Positions 35,477 to 46,985 of a stretch of DNA of 64,000 nucleotides are shown here, in pieces. Source of the DNA: Prostheceraeus crozeri (Eukaryota; Platyhelminthes; Polycladida; Euryleptidae); contig CAJQUW010007964.1 of NCBI GenBank assembly GCA_907163375.1, positions 5,001-69,000 on the forward strand, read 5' to 3'. The notes below the pieces were generated by a model. The model saw nothing but the letters and a program-made list of their open reading frames with translations, was not told the origin of the DNA and did no database searches. A program made the translations under genes and the position numbers. Every line of letters starts with the position of its first letter. Within the stretch, counting starts at the first letter, position 1.

Positions 35477-36012
35477 GAAAAGAATTGGCAGAGACGGTCC
35501 ATTCCACTGGACTGCTCGCAGTCCTGATTTGACTCATCTTGACTTTTGCTTTTGGGGAACTGTCAAATACACAGTGTATCACAGACAATCAGCAAGTCTG
35601 GTAAAATTACGAAATTTTACCATCGAAGAAATCTCTCAGATTTCATCACAAAAAATTTCTGCTGAGTTCAATAGTTTTGAAACCCGGCCGGCTTTTTTTA
35701 TGCTTGCGTGAAGAAGGTGGCCATTTTGAGTTTCTTTAAGTCCTTCACGATATAATATAGACAATGTATTGATTTAAATTTAGCGATTTAAGCATTTTAA
35801 TGATAAGAATTATTGGAAGACAATTGACGTTTTTTGCATTGTAAATACAGATAAAATTCTATGCTAATCATTGCGGAAATGCATTATAATCAATATACCA
35901 TATAGAACTTCGGAGCTTCAGGTCATTTTGGTGTAAAATACATGTCGATCCGATAAATGTAGCGCCCGTGACATTGATTTAAACCAGGTAAGGACTTTAA
36001 AATCACCGTGTA

Positions 36013-37416
36013 TAATGATAACAATATCTTGATTTTTTATGCCTTCGCATTATTTGTTCTAACTAATTATTTAACTAAACCAGTAAGGAAATATAACAGA
36101 AAACATCGGTTAATTCATATCAAAATGATGAATTTGTCAATACTGGATTTTTAAATTACAAATACATGCCTGCAAGCGCAATGTCACATAGAAAATCTGT
36201 TCTGCAAGGTGTGGTTGTCTCTTAGATAAGTTCATTCGGAAGGATTCTAATACAAGAGCTGTTCGTGTGAATGAATAGAACATGCTTTATTGAAATGGAA
36301 GTTTTCATTATCTAATATATATATTATTATATTATATTACTATATATTATTAAATTTATTTCATCATGATTTAGTGCTATTGAAGGTCTACTTGTATTAG
36401 GGATTAGCTCAAATATCTTGGGAAAGCAGTGCTTGCCCACGCAGTCAATGGTAAAATTGAGTTGGGCAAGTGCTAATTGCCCTCGATGGTCAAAGAGTTA
36501 ATGCATCTATGTTAGTAACAGTCTTACAATCATATGCTTACTCTCTGCTTACAATCTTGTATTATTCAGCATTCATTCATTTGCATCGTCATTGAAATAA
36601 GGGTATGTTGAATTATTTAATGTTCTAACCAGTGATTTGAAATTGACCAGCTTTCGTACGGTTCAGTCCGGCTAAAAAGTATCCGTTGATATCCTATTGT
36701 ATATTGTAAGAGCACATTCAATAAAATACGCTTAAAATGTATTCTTTTGAGGAACTGAAAGTGATTCCTAGAAGCCTATCTGTTGACGGATTAGTCGCAA
36801 CTGAAACCTTCTGCAGTAACTTGTCACTTGGAAAACTAGGGTTTGGATGGTAGCTAACTACGACAAGACAATCGCACAATCGAGACATGGCCATGCCCAT
36901 GAATTGAACATGAAGATAACGGAGCATTATGCCTCAGGTAACGAGCAGGAGTAGTTGAAGCTAGACTGTAGGTATGTGTTTTGCTTCCCCTTAACCAACT
37001 CCAACAAATTCCTACTCCTACAACAAAAGCAACGCAAGTTATCAGTGGGACATAAACAAAGTAGCGATATCGAACGCTGGTGAAACACCGATGACTGACC
37101 TAGGACTTTGAAACATTGGGCTTTCGATTTAGGAATGCGTAATTAGCCAACAGTTCGTTGCTATCGATCAGCTTCGCGCAGATAACAGGTCGATAGATTT
37201 CCACATCGGAAGTGTCAATGGTGCAAGTTTGCAATGGAAAGTTCAGAGAAAAAACTCAGCGAGACACATCATCTACTCATAGTTTGAAACCCCTTTGTGT
37301 TTTTTAATCCTAGCTAGCTACCTACATGTATGTGTAAATAATGCACAACAAAAGGTCAATGCAAGTTAAATGAATTATAGGGATCAACTGATTAGCAAAG
37401 ATTTTTTTTTATTCAC
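36013..37416. other. Non-coding, AT microsatellite
   Basis: A run of TA/TAT units at about 36317-36352. No gene recognised. Confidence 0.4.
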
Positions 37417-37565
37417 GGTGGGAAATTGAAGTTGTGCTGTTGCTATATTATAATGTATATTTTACGCCAATATATTTCAACGACTAAACGACGCTTAGTC
37501 GTTGAAATATATTGGCGTAAAATATACATTATAATATAGCAACAGCATAACTTCAATTTCCCACC
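37417..37565. repeat. 149-bp near-perfect hairpin (MITE-like)
   Basis: Arms of about 70 bp (GGTGGGAAATTGAAGTTGTG... and its complement) are nearly identical and separated by a 9-base loop within CGACTAAACGACGCTTAGTCG. The element is essentially one perfect stem-loop; target duplication unclear. Confidence 0.9.
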
Positions 37566-38099
37566 TTGAAAAATGAATTTTAATGAAGGCCCTTTTGCAA
37601 GATTAGCAAAGACTGTATCAAATACAGCAAATGTTACTTATCTTCTACAAGCATTTTGTTTTGATTAGTTAGGATGAACCACAGCATAGCCTACAATACA
37701 ATGAGTGAACTTATTTTTATTTGAAGAGCATAAAATGCATTGCATCAGTACAATTCAATCCATCAGTCGCTTAGCCGGCTGGTCATTGGCCTGGGCCTGC
37801 TTCCAACTGCATAAGTTGAACCGTGGATATCTAGCCATCAACATTATTAGTTGGTGCCACTTGTCCATGGTTGCCTTTGTCAGACCAATAGTTGACTCGC
37901 TTTTGTCGAAAATGCATCACGATTGCATGAATTATAGGTTAGGTTCCAATGTCAGGGTCAGTGTGTAGTGTCAGGTTATCTTCGTCGTTATTACTGTCAA
38001 ACACAAGTGCTTCCATATGCTTGTTGCTGACGAAAAGTACATGTGGACAAAACTGACTCAACCACAGACGTGCTAGCATGAAAATGAGGATTTTACTAT
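37566..38099. other. Non-coding, nothing recognised
   Basis: No supported feature. Confidence 0.35.
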
Positions 38100-38436
38100 G
38101 CCTTTTCCGATCATAATGTAGGCACGATTGCAGAAATTTGATTCTTCCTAAGATCTAGCAACATTTACCCAGATCGGTGTCTTACTGAGAAATTGAAATT
38201 ATCATCAACAAGCAGCCATCGTCCATTCTAGTCCCAGTGACTCACGCAAAGCGAAACGTCGGATTTCTGTCGATAAATCTGTCAGCTTAAACAAATACTG
38301 AACAATGAGACTTTTGTTGAATAGATATTGAACCGATTCATAGCAGATCATAATTAGCGTTGATCTCACAAGATGAAATCTTTCTAGAAACTAAAGCAGT
38401 CAGCAAGAATGACCGAAATACATTACACCGAAGATA

Positions 38437-39850
38437 CAGTACTGTGGAATAGTTTGGAATAATTGATAGATAACATGGCTGCTTTGAATGCAGTTATTCT
38501 TTCGATTGAAATCTACCTCAAATCCAAGCAGCAATCGAATGCATGATTGCGATCATCCTATTGGTCATAGTGATATTCAATAAATAATGTAGGGCTGATG
38601 AAATATTGCCACAACGCCAATCAAGCTGTATAATAGCCTCAAATAGATGATGATGATTCACATCGAAGCCATGGGTAAGGCGAAGCAATTATCAAAGATT
38701 GACAAGATCCGGATAGTGAATTTTGTGAAAACTGGAATGTCGCAAAGTGAGGTTGCAGTCTTGTTTAAGATATCACAATCAGTCGTATCTAAAACCATGA
38801 AATGTGTTCAACACAATGTCATTGTCTCCCAAGAAGCGCTCTGGACGTCCGCGAGTGACTTCAGAGAGGACCGATCGACGAGTTGTTCATTTAGTCAAGA
38901 CTGTGCCAAACATAACGTCTGCTGAAATTAAGAAATCGTTTCCTGGCATTTTGGATTACGTGGATCCAAGCACCATACGCACTCGTCTGTCTCGACAGTA
39001 TGGGTTACGAGCACGCAAACCCTTGCGGAAGCCGCTGATAACACCATCGATGCGTCAGAAAAGGTTGAACTTCTGCCGAAAATACATCCACTGGACCTCA
39101 CAGTAGTGGGCCAAGGTCATGTTCTCGGACGAAAGCATGTTTCGACAGTTTTCTAACCCAACAAAGTTCGTTCGTCGGCCATCTGACTCATATCCTTGTA
39201 ATCCCAAGTAGGCCTACACGGTTCCCACAGTGAAGCATTCGCCAGGTGTAGTGGTCTGGGGAGCCCTCTCATCAGCTGGTCGTGCAGGTCTCTATTTCCT
39301 AAAGGTTGTATGATGAACGCAAAACGCCATCAACAAGTTCTGGATGAACATCTCATTAATTTCATGACGATTCAGGGTTGCACAGTGTTTCAGCAGGACT
39401 CGGCCCCGTGCCATACAGTGAAGACAACAAAGAAATGGTTTCTTGACAACCATGTGCAGGTGTTGGATTGGCTGGGAAACAGTCCCGACTTAAATCCAAT
39501 AAAGAATTTAAGGATGCTACTCAAAAAGAAGGTCTGCACAAGAAATTCATCAAACTTGGAAGAACTTAAGTCAAACATTCGCCAAGTTTGGTGCACTGAA
39601 GTAATTGAAGATCTGTGTAGATCACTGATAGAATCAATGCCACGGAGACTTTTGGAAGTGATAAAAAACAAAGGATATCCCATTAAATACTGATGTGATG
39701 CATGTAATTCCATGTAATACATGCTGAACTATCAATAGGATAACGAAATATGAAATATGATGTTATATGGCCGACTTTTGTCTATAAAACTAAATACTAT
39801 CTTCGAATTGATGAACTTTAACAATTATTCCAAACTTTTCCACAGTACTG
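38437..39850 (+). mobile_element. Tc1 transposon, 1414 bp
   Basis: The ends CAGTACTGTGGAATAGTTTGG and its near-perfect complement are inverted repeats, flanked by TA at 38435-38436 and 39851-39852. It contains a Tc1 transposase gene. Nested in the long-inverted-repeat element copy 2, so younger than it. Confidence 0.92.
38647..39693 (+). pseudogene. Tc1 transposase (DD34E type)
   Basis: N-terminal paired-like helix-turn-helix (AKQLSKIDKIRIVNFVKTGM then SQSEVAVLFKISQSVVSK), a GRPR hook (RSGRPRVTSERTDRRVV), second HTH (YVDPSTIRTRLSRQYGLRAR), then VMFSDESMFRQF (first D), VVVWGALSSAGRAGLYFL, VFQQDSAPCHTVKTTKKWF (second D) and LDWLGNSPDLNPIKNL. Tc1 proteins have NPIEN at the last block, so the catalytic E is replaced by K here. 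There is a frameshift near 38815-38830, a stop after HWTSQ and another after SYPCNPK. Dead, but recent enough that every motif is legible. Confidence 0.9.
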
Positions 39851-40345
39851 TACGTGGATACCGTCTACGCTTGTCGGAGTGCTCTTACAATTGAAATAAG
39901 AAAAAGTCGAGTTGAAGAAGAAATAAGAATTATCTATCTCAATTCACAATATTCTGCTAAATTCACTTAATTCGGGTCTTGATTAAACAAAACGTGCTGC
40001 ACATAAGGGAAATTCTGTGAATATCATTTTTATTCAGGACAGTCTGTTTGCATATCTGCAAGCCACCGGCTACGAGGAATATCACATTTCTGCAATCACA
40101 ATCAGAAAAATGGCAGATCTCATTTTGAGTGATTAAATGAATGTTTGATCATTACCAAACCAGGGAGCACATGGATCTACATAAACAAATGGGATTTTGT
40201 CATGTTTGACTTGCAAGAAGACAAGAAGAATAGCTTAAAAATTGTCGTTTTACTGATGTTGGGTGACAATCTACAAATTACAAATGACAAGAAGATGGCT
40301 CGCGAAATTAGGAAGAAAGTGCCAGTAGCTCTCGAACTTTAATGT

Positions 40346-40919
40346 GTTCTATACCACTGTACCGTGCTGAGGCGCAAATCGCTGTGACCATGGAAATCCG
40401 ACTTCATAATAGCAAACAGCTGGAAGGATGGACATTGAAAACAGGAAACAATAGCACGTCGTGGATATGCATTGCCATGACAAAGGCATCTAAATGCTGG
40501 TGGCTTTCAGTGGTTGATAATGGGCATTCCAATTTCCAATCTCATGCAATGAATATTCACTTTCAGATTTCTATGGTTGAGCGAACCATTCACTTAACCA
40601 ATGGGGTGAAATGATGCCAGGAGTTCACTGAATCGAGACGATGGCGCACGCGCAATCGGACGCGTGTGTCTGTGTTTGCAGCAGTGAGTCTCTCCGGTCC
40701 ACAGAATTAGACAGGTCGTCTCTTCTTCCGTTTGACTAGAAGAAAAACATTGGAACATGTAACGTAAATGAAATGGCACAATCTACTGACATAATACCAT
40801 AGCAATCGAACAATGAGCAGTCAGTTCAACATGAAACACGCCAAATTATGCAAAGTTTCAGTGACTTATCAACCGGATCACACAGCAAAGAGACACAGTC
40901 GATGTCAAGTTCTACAGAG
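40346..40919. other. Non-coding or unassigned
   Basis: A 90-codon open frame at 40342-40614 (+) shows no domain. Nothing else seen. Confidence 0.3.
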
Positions 40920-41215
40920 AAGTTTGTGAACGTTTTTTCGTGCGCCTGCTAACTTTTTTTTAAAATGATCGGAGGGCCCAACATTATCGAGAAAACTTTT
41001 TCGCAATGATCTGAATTCTTCGAATCTGAAGGAATCGTGACGATCGGAGCATTTTGAAGGAATTCAGAGCAATCCACAAGCGACACACGACTATTTTTCC
41101 TATCGCTGTAAGCTATTAAAAATTCCTTTTTGCCCACTTATTAAGTTCCTGCATGTGCCATCTGTTTGAATCACTTCGCACTTCTAGCAAAGTGATACGA
41201 TTAAACAATCTAATT
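40920..41215 (+). repeat. Dispersed repeat, copy 2
   Basis: Direct-orientation relative of 26450-26745; roughly 75-80% similar by eye with small indels. Confidence 0.75.
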
Positions 41216-41549
41216 CTGTGCTCCGGTCACATAGTTAACCCATGTAATGCGCTTTTGCTTATGTTGTAATCGAAAATTATGCCATCCTAAGTCAACTTTC
41301 TCAGGTATATCTTAGTCAAAGGGCCAGGGAAATTTGTTCAACGCATAGCCTTAGCGGCGGACTTCAAGATCTTGAACTTCTTGCTGTGAATGTAAGTAAC
41401 GAAATAAGTCCACTTAAAGCCAAGAATAATCTGTTCTCAGACCCGACGCCAACCAAGAAAAATACCTGGACCGACCACACCAAACACTGTTAGGCTAACA
41501 AATCTCTAACAGCATCACGAACCCATATGGGGTACGAACAGAGCGACTG
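41216..41549. other. Non-coding, nothing recognised
   Basis: No supported feature. Confidence 0.35.
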
Positions 41550-41553
41550 TTAA

Positions 41554-42777
41554 AGGTGTACTCCGTGCAAAATTTGTTTGTGATTTTATTGTCATAAAAG
41601 CAAGTTTGTACATCAGCTGTCACTTCTATCCCTATCCGGCACTCTGCAATGATTTGCTTTACGAGATATCCGCTTGTCCAATGCTCGTGATGACGTCAGC
41701 TGTGATAAACACCACTGTCTGCAGGCGTGGCGGGCAGTGAATGAATTAGCCGATTTCACGAAGAAGTACAGTGAAGGCCAATGGGAAAAGTCATTTATGA
41801 ATCAAAACATGGACAGCACGAATGAAGGTGAACTTTGTCCTATTTTATAGGCCTTCTCATGTGGAGTTGTTGATATGTAGACAGAATAATTTAATGATGC
41901 ATATCATACAGTGAGTTCATTTTAGTTTGCTCGTGAAGCGTAATTTTGATCAGATGCTATACTAGAAGGCGATCCCCATCAACTATGTAAACATAATGTG
42001 CATTTATAAACCCTTTTATGTCGACTTCAGATAAATTTATCGATATCACGCTGCCTGCGAAATTATTACATTTATTGCCGCACACGGAAGGACGTTTTCT
42101 CATTGGAAGCTTTGCAGCCAGATATTTTCGGTCCTGGTTCAACATCGGAAAAACTTCATCTTTTAAGAAATAGTGTAGTTGTTTTGCTTTGTATAACTCT
42201 TTTGAACAAATCGTAATTGCTGGTTAATGTCTTGTCGCTTTCGGAAAAATGTTCAGAGCAAACGCGAATTTACTGAGACGGGTGAGACGTAGGGATTGCA
42301 ATCCCGGTCCATTTTCTCCAATCCCGAGATCCCGGAGTTCTGATAGCGTCTCTACTATAAATGCTTCCGGGTCTATTATTGGACGTATGATACATTATAT
42401 CATATATTGTCTTGAAGTTGCATGTTGAACAGATGTCACAATTCACACAAAAATATCTCTATTATGTCATCTTGTTGTTACTAGTCAAAAGCCTGAAATT
42501 CTTAATTTCAATCCCGGGATCTCGGTCTTTCAATCACGGGATTGGAATCCCGATAATTTTGCTCTAATCCCTAGTGAGACCTCAGTGCTGCAGCTAGCGC
42601 TGTTTATAGCTGCCGTCCCTTATTGTCACCTTATCACAGCTGACGTCATCACCGAGAATTGTTGGACTCGCAGCGAGAGAGCTGTGCCTTGAATTGCCAA
42701 TCGACGGCGCTAAATCAACTTATCTGATGCTCTAGTATCGAAGTGGACCAACTTAAAAAATTGTCCGGAGTACACCT
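41554..42777. mobile_element. TTAA-target non-autonomous element
   Basis: The left end AGGTGTACTCCGTGCAA and right end TTGTCCGGAGTACACCT are inverted repeats, each abutted by TTAA (41550-41553, 42778-42781), the piggyBac-type target duplication. The ends do not start with piggyBac's usual CCY, so the family is uncertain. No transposase inside. A hAT MITE is nested at 42290-42573. Confidence 0.8.
42290..42573. mobile_element. hAT MITE, copy 1 (284 bp)
   Basis: Ends TAGGGATTGCAATCCCGG and ...AATCCCTA, with an 8-bp duplication GTGAGACG/GTGAGACC (42282-42289, 42574-42581; 7 of 8). Subterminal AATCCCGGGAT motifs match those of the hAT at 14971-17902. Confidence 0.88.
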
Positions 42778-42781
42778 TTAA

Positions 42782-43782
42782 GTCAGTCTTGGTTGCGGTC
42801 TTGGTCAGTGATCGCTAACTTTTGTGACAGCCTATCTGTAATTGGTTTCTGTCAGCATCAAGATGGTGAATTCATTGCGGATGACGCTTGTTTCGTCATC
42901 AGACTCATCCGAGATTAGAGATTGTCTGCTTTAATGCATTGATCTAAAAGCGGGAGATTGATGACTTCTGCATGGTAAAAGAAGAATGACAATAGTTCTT
43001 TTTATGCACTGCATGGCAATGTCTATGACAATAGGGTACTTCTATTCTTTTAGTTAGTCAATTCTATCTAGTTAGTCACATTCGGTTTACAATAGACTTG
43101 ATCTGTCACTGGGTGACACTAAAGCACGATTGAGAAGTCTTACTTGCACCCTGGGATGAAGGACTGGTCCCTTGGATACTCAGTTGGAATACAAGGTACT
43201 GCTGTGATCATGAACTTCGTGTGATTGTTGTCTACAGACAAATGACCAGCAGTTGTCTAATTCTGAGGCTGTAAATGTTCTGCAAGTCAGATAAGAGGAG
43301 TTTTACACTCTCAAAGCTATGCCACGTCAGTGAGAACAGGTAGGACCAAGAGAAGATCGTTGACGATACAACACTTCTGGGTGCCAACAACAGAAATGTA
43401 GGGGGTGTGAGAAATAGAAGCACTGACAATAGCACTCATTGTGTGCTAACTGCGTTTCTACTATGTGGTTGCTGACATAGCGGGCTTGCGTGAATAAAGG
43501 AGCTCGCGCTATCTCGGTCAATATACTTTTTATAAATCTATGCTTTCATGCCGCAATTTTCTTTGACTTGTTTATTCGTCTTGTTTCATTGATGGCTTGC
43601 TTCTACATCATAAATAGAAATAGCACAATGATTTATTACCTAAGTCAGCACAGAAAACGAAAGCTCGTCTCCCTCGGTGTCATACATTGACTTTGATCAG
43701 TGGCCACGATCGTCATTGTCATAGAATTCCGACAATGTAATAATAAAGGACTAGAACAGACATGGATAATGAAAACAAAATG
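42782..43782. other. Non-coding, nothing recognised
   Basis: No supported feature. Confidence 0.35.
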
Positions 43783-43790
43783 GTTGTCAT

Positions 43791-44506
43791 TAGGGATTGC
43801 AATCCCGAGATTAGACCAAAATCATCGGGATTGAAAGACCGAGATCCCGGGATTGAAATTAAGAATTTCAGGCTTTTGACTAGTAACAACAAAATGACAT
43901 AATAGAGATATTTTTGTGTGAATTGTGACACATCTGTTCAACATGTAAACTTCAAGGCCATTTCTGACATACCAATGATTAAGTGTGTGTCCAATTCGTG
44001 TGTGTATACCTTATTCTCCCACGACGTCACATGAAAATGAAGCCCGCTGCATGTTTCACACACATTTTCTTCCATAGAAGTGAATGGATTTCTCTTTCTC
44101 AGGCGTCACGTTACACCCAACATGCAGTCAACGTACGAGATAGCGGCTTCAGGTAGTCCGGAAGACGGACATCGTTCGTAATCATACTTATTAAAGATGA
44201 AGGGGGTCGCCAGCGATCTACAACGCAAAAGGGAGTCGTACGGCGAAGAAGGTTGGGAACCACTGATATAGACTATATTTTAGTTTTAAAGTTTTAAATC
44301 AGCATAAATCGTTGCTTTAACAAAATTTAACATGAAACAATTGACGTATTCATGTATAGCTATTGATTTTTTAATATATGATAAGATATATCATGCGTCC
44401 AGGTCCAATAACAGACCCGGAAGCATTTAAAGAAGATACACTATCAGAACTCCGGGATCCCGTCAATCCCGGGATTGGAGAAAATGGACAGGGATTGCAA
44501 TCCCTA
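43791..44506. mobile_element. hAT MITE, copy 2 with internal insertion
   Basis: The same family as 42290-42573 in opposite orientation. Duplication GTTGTCAT/GTTTTCAT (43783-43790, 44507-44514; 7 of 8). About 400 bp of unrelated sequence (roughly 43957-44373) interrupts the MITE; its right part includes GGTTGGGAACCACTG, reminiscent of a hAT-type terminus. Confidence 0.85.
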
Positions 44507-44514
44507 GTTTTCAT

Positions 44515-44740
44515 GCATGGATTGGATTGAAACAAAACTCAAATAACTCGTCTGTACGCACCATGCGGTTGGGGGCTCATAAGTCTCTAACAATTGTTAG
44601 AGATTTGTCAGACACAAACAACTCGCTGACGTTGAAGCTTCATATCTGAGATATACATCTGTCTATAAATGCCTTTTTTCAAATCCATGTACTTTGTGCT
44701 TATATAATTTCCAAAGTAATTAATCTTGTCTTTGACATGA
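44515..44740. other. Flank or end of Harbinger remnant
   Basis: Contains an inverted motif TCTCTAACAATTGTTAGAGA near 44594; otherwise featureless. Confidence 0.4.
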
Positions 44741-45220
44741 TTGATGTATAAAGGCGCGTTTACATGTGACACTTTATTGCTGCCATCTGCAATCAGATGG
44801 CAGAGGCCGTTTACACTTGACACTTTTAGTCGACACTTATTCTTCACGATGTCATCGAGAAAGCGAACAGCTGCAGCAGTTACTGCATACATCTTGACGA
44901 AGAAAACAAAGCGTGAACGGCGAATATGGTTGAATATGATTTTACTGGCTTCTTGTGTACTGCACAACTATCTTATGACGAAGAAAGAATCGGTGAAGAG
45001 ACATTCTCCAAAAGATTCATTTGACACAGAGAACTTAGAAAATGGTTCAATTAAAGACGGTTCTTGGCGCATGATGGGAATGCCTGAAGCAAACATGCTG
45101 CCAATTGAAAGAAGCTGCAGCAACAATATTGCGGATTCTGCAAAAACAACACGAGAGGAATTTCGAGATTTCTTCATGACACCCGATGGTGAAATTTCGT
45201 GGCAGCATAAATTTATCTGA
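44741..45220 (+). pseudogene. PIF/Harbinger transposase, internally deleted
   Basis: The reading from about 44850 starts with a basic N-terminus (MSSRKRTAAAVTAYILTKKT). It then passes directly to the C-terminal part of Harbinger nucleases: ILLASCVLHNYL, DGSWRMM and TTREEFRDFFMTPDGEISWQ ending at a stop. The catalytic core with its DDE residues is missing, so this is an internal-deletion derivative. Subterminal repeats GTTTACA(T/C)(G/T)TGACAC occur at 44758 and 44809. The MADF partner gene lies 0.4 kb downstream in convergent orientation, the usual Harbinger two-gene layout. Confidence 0.7.
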
Positions 45221-45659
45221 CATGAATTTTAACTTTGACAAGAAAGCTATTCATTTCATACTTCATTACTCGCGCAAAGAAAACAGCTGTGCTATCTAAT
45301 TTGTTTTCTATTGATTTTCTTTAACAATTGTCTCTCAGCATCATCTATATACAGTATTTTGAAAATATTGAGAACCCAATTATGATTCTTTGAAAACTAT
45401 TATTATTCATTTATGTTTCTTTAGTTGCTATAGGCCCTATGTGCGACGATAAAATGACATAGAAACATAACTGAAATAAGAAAATAGCCTGTATTGAGTT
45501 AATGTAACAGTCTAATTGCAGATTTTCTACTGGAGCATTATTGCTGAATAATTTTGGCAATTGTGTGCCTCAAAACAATAGATCGTTTTTGGAAGAAAAG
45601 AAAGCTAGGATTGACAATAAGCCTTTACTGTTTGATGGATACAATGACGGCTATAAAAT
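45221..45659. other. Non-coding spacer of Harbinger remnant
   Basis: AT-rich, no feature. Confidence 0.35.
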
Positions 45660-46040
45660 CTATATTATATAAAGCAACATTATCATCAATTCTCCAACTG
45701 ACTGTCCATAATAATGTGCAATATAGCCTCTTAAAACGGCCATTTCGTGATGAATTTGTCGCCGGTACCACTCCCAGACTGTAGTTTTTTGCTTTTTGAG
45801 TTCGTTGTGGAACTGATTCCTGAGGTTGTGCATTTTTCGCTGAACCTCTTTGACTTCCATTTTAAATTTTCCGGCAATCTTCTTCCATGCTTCGACCTTC
45901 CTCATTCTGTCGCGATATTCATGATTGTAGACGTTCCACAAACACGGATACAGTTTGTGTGAACAATTACATCTGCTTGCTTGCTTGTCAGTGTAATCCT
46001 AGAGAAGATAAATAACTTTCTCTGCTATGGACTCGTCCAT
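45660..46040 (-). pseudogene. MADF-domain Harbinger partner protein
   Basis: PIF/Harbinger elements carry a second gene for a Myb/SANT/MADF DNA-binding protein that helps the transposase enter the nucleus and find its ends. The minus-strand frame starts at ATG 46040 (MDESIAEKVIYLL), hits an in-frame TAG at 46001-45999, then continues in the same frame with LYPCLWNVYNHEYRDRM, VEAWKKIAGKFKM and VQRKMHNLRNQFHNELKK. This is the typical MADF sequence with its spaced tryptophans. Apart from that stop the domain looks complete. Confidence 0.75.
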
Positions 46041-46829
46041 TTCCTTGCCTCGTGACATGCGGAAATGACTTATGTCAAAGGTCAGACTGTCTCGTTCATC
46101 TCCAATGTTAATGTTTCTTTCACAACAAAGTTTGATCTGATATAGAGAGGTTATTTTTCTCTCTCCTCTTAGAGTGGGCTAACTTTCCACAGTTTGTATT
46201 CACCGATCAGTTCATCGGTTAATGCGCTTGTCCACTCACACTTTGTTTGTGTCATTTCATTCTCATTCATCGTTGAACCAGCGATCATCGTTTCACAAGA
46301 TGTATTGCTGAATGTTGTATAAATCTGCCGGTGACGATGTCAACATAACAACCAATCAATCAGTGATTCATTTTACTCGAGAAAGATGAGTCCCACCTGC
46401 TGATTCTTTTATCTATTGACCGGTTGTCAAGCCGCCTAGAACCGATACACGACTGCAAAGTCAGCGATTGAATTCCCACGCATGTCTGTGGTGAAAAATT
46501 TCAGTTCAGACAATGCTTAATACTCCCACAAACAGGTGGAGTTTCTTGTATAATGACAGTCAGGAAAATCAATTCTGTCCTAGCAAAATGAAGCTGAAAT
46601 TGATGTTAACTGTATGCACAAAAGTGCGCAGTAGCAAAAGCAGAAAATATGTATGTATGTATGAACTGTGCATATTAGCACATCATTAGTAATTTAATGA
46701 CAGGCGATAATGAAAATAGCAAGAACAAATCCAGCCTCGAAGAAGTCAGGTTTCTGTGTTCCGATCACGGTTGTGTCACGTGTGAGTGTCGGTAAAAGTG
46801 TCAGCTAAAAGTTGCGCCTCGTTAGTAGT
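46041..46829. other. Non-coding; weak tRNA-like trace
   Basis: Around 46430-46490 a box B-like GATTGAATTCCC follows a possible degraded box A; too weak to call a SINE. Otherwise nothing. Confidence 0.35.
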
Positions 46830-46985
46830 GTAAACTGTGCCCTACTACGTGTGGGATAGGTACATGGATGGGTACATGTAAAATTTAGTGTTATGAATAG
46901 GAACATGGATAGGTACATGTATAATTCAGTGTTATGAATAGGAACATGTATGACATCTGTTTTACTGGATAGGTACATGTGTTTG
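46830..46985. repeat. Tandem TAGGTACATG-type repeats
   Basis: A unit of about 57 bp built on GATAGGTACATG and TTTAGTGTTATGAATAGGAACATGG occurs about twice, with extra copies of the 10-base core. It may lie near the left end of the Polinton-like element. Confidence 0.7.

Larger units (their letters stand above)
34381..35711 (+). pseudogene. Tc1/mariner-type transposase
   Basis: Starts near ATG 34381 with a helix-turn-helix region (frames broken, about 34381-34720). It then reads CFSDEATFHLSG (first catalytic D), VWCGSLCNEVIGPFFFDSTV, TTIFQQDGVLPHWSLEVRSL (second D) and NFPRRW. There it is interrupted and resumes near 35480 as IGRDGPFHWTARSPDLTHLD followed by FCFWGTVK (third acidic residue D), ending at 35711. 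The motif set matches an arthropod/invertebrate Tc1/mariner subgroup with a D,D,D-type triad. At least three disruptions besides the insertion; dead. Confidence 0.85.
33913..36010 (+). mobile_element. Tc1/mariner-superfamily transposon with SINE insert
   Basis: The ends are inverted repeats of about 100 bp (CAGGGTGATTTTAAAGTCCT at left; its near-perfect complement at right), flanked by TA (33911-33912, 36011-36012). It encodes a broken transposase at 34381-35711 and is split near 35120 by SINE-derived sequence. Total 2098 bp, about 1.7 kb without the insert. Confidence 0.9.
38100..40345. repeat. Element with long inverted repeats, copy 2
   Basis: Homologous to 32690-33620 (see that entry). 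Interrupted by a Tc1 element at 38437-39850 and, near 38207-38325, by about 120 bp with no counterpart in copy 1. The match resumes at 39853. Confidence 0.65.

Noticed and set aside
46430-46490. tRNA-like box B
   Set aside because: Box A and stems not convincing; too weak to call a SINE or tRNA.
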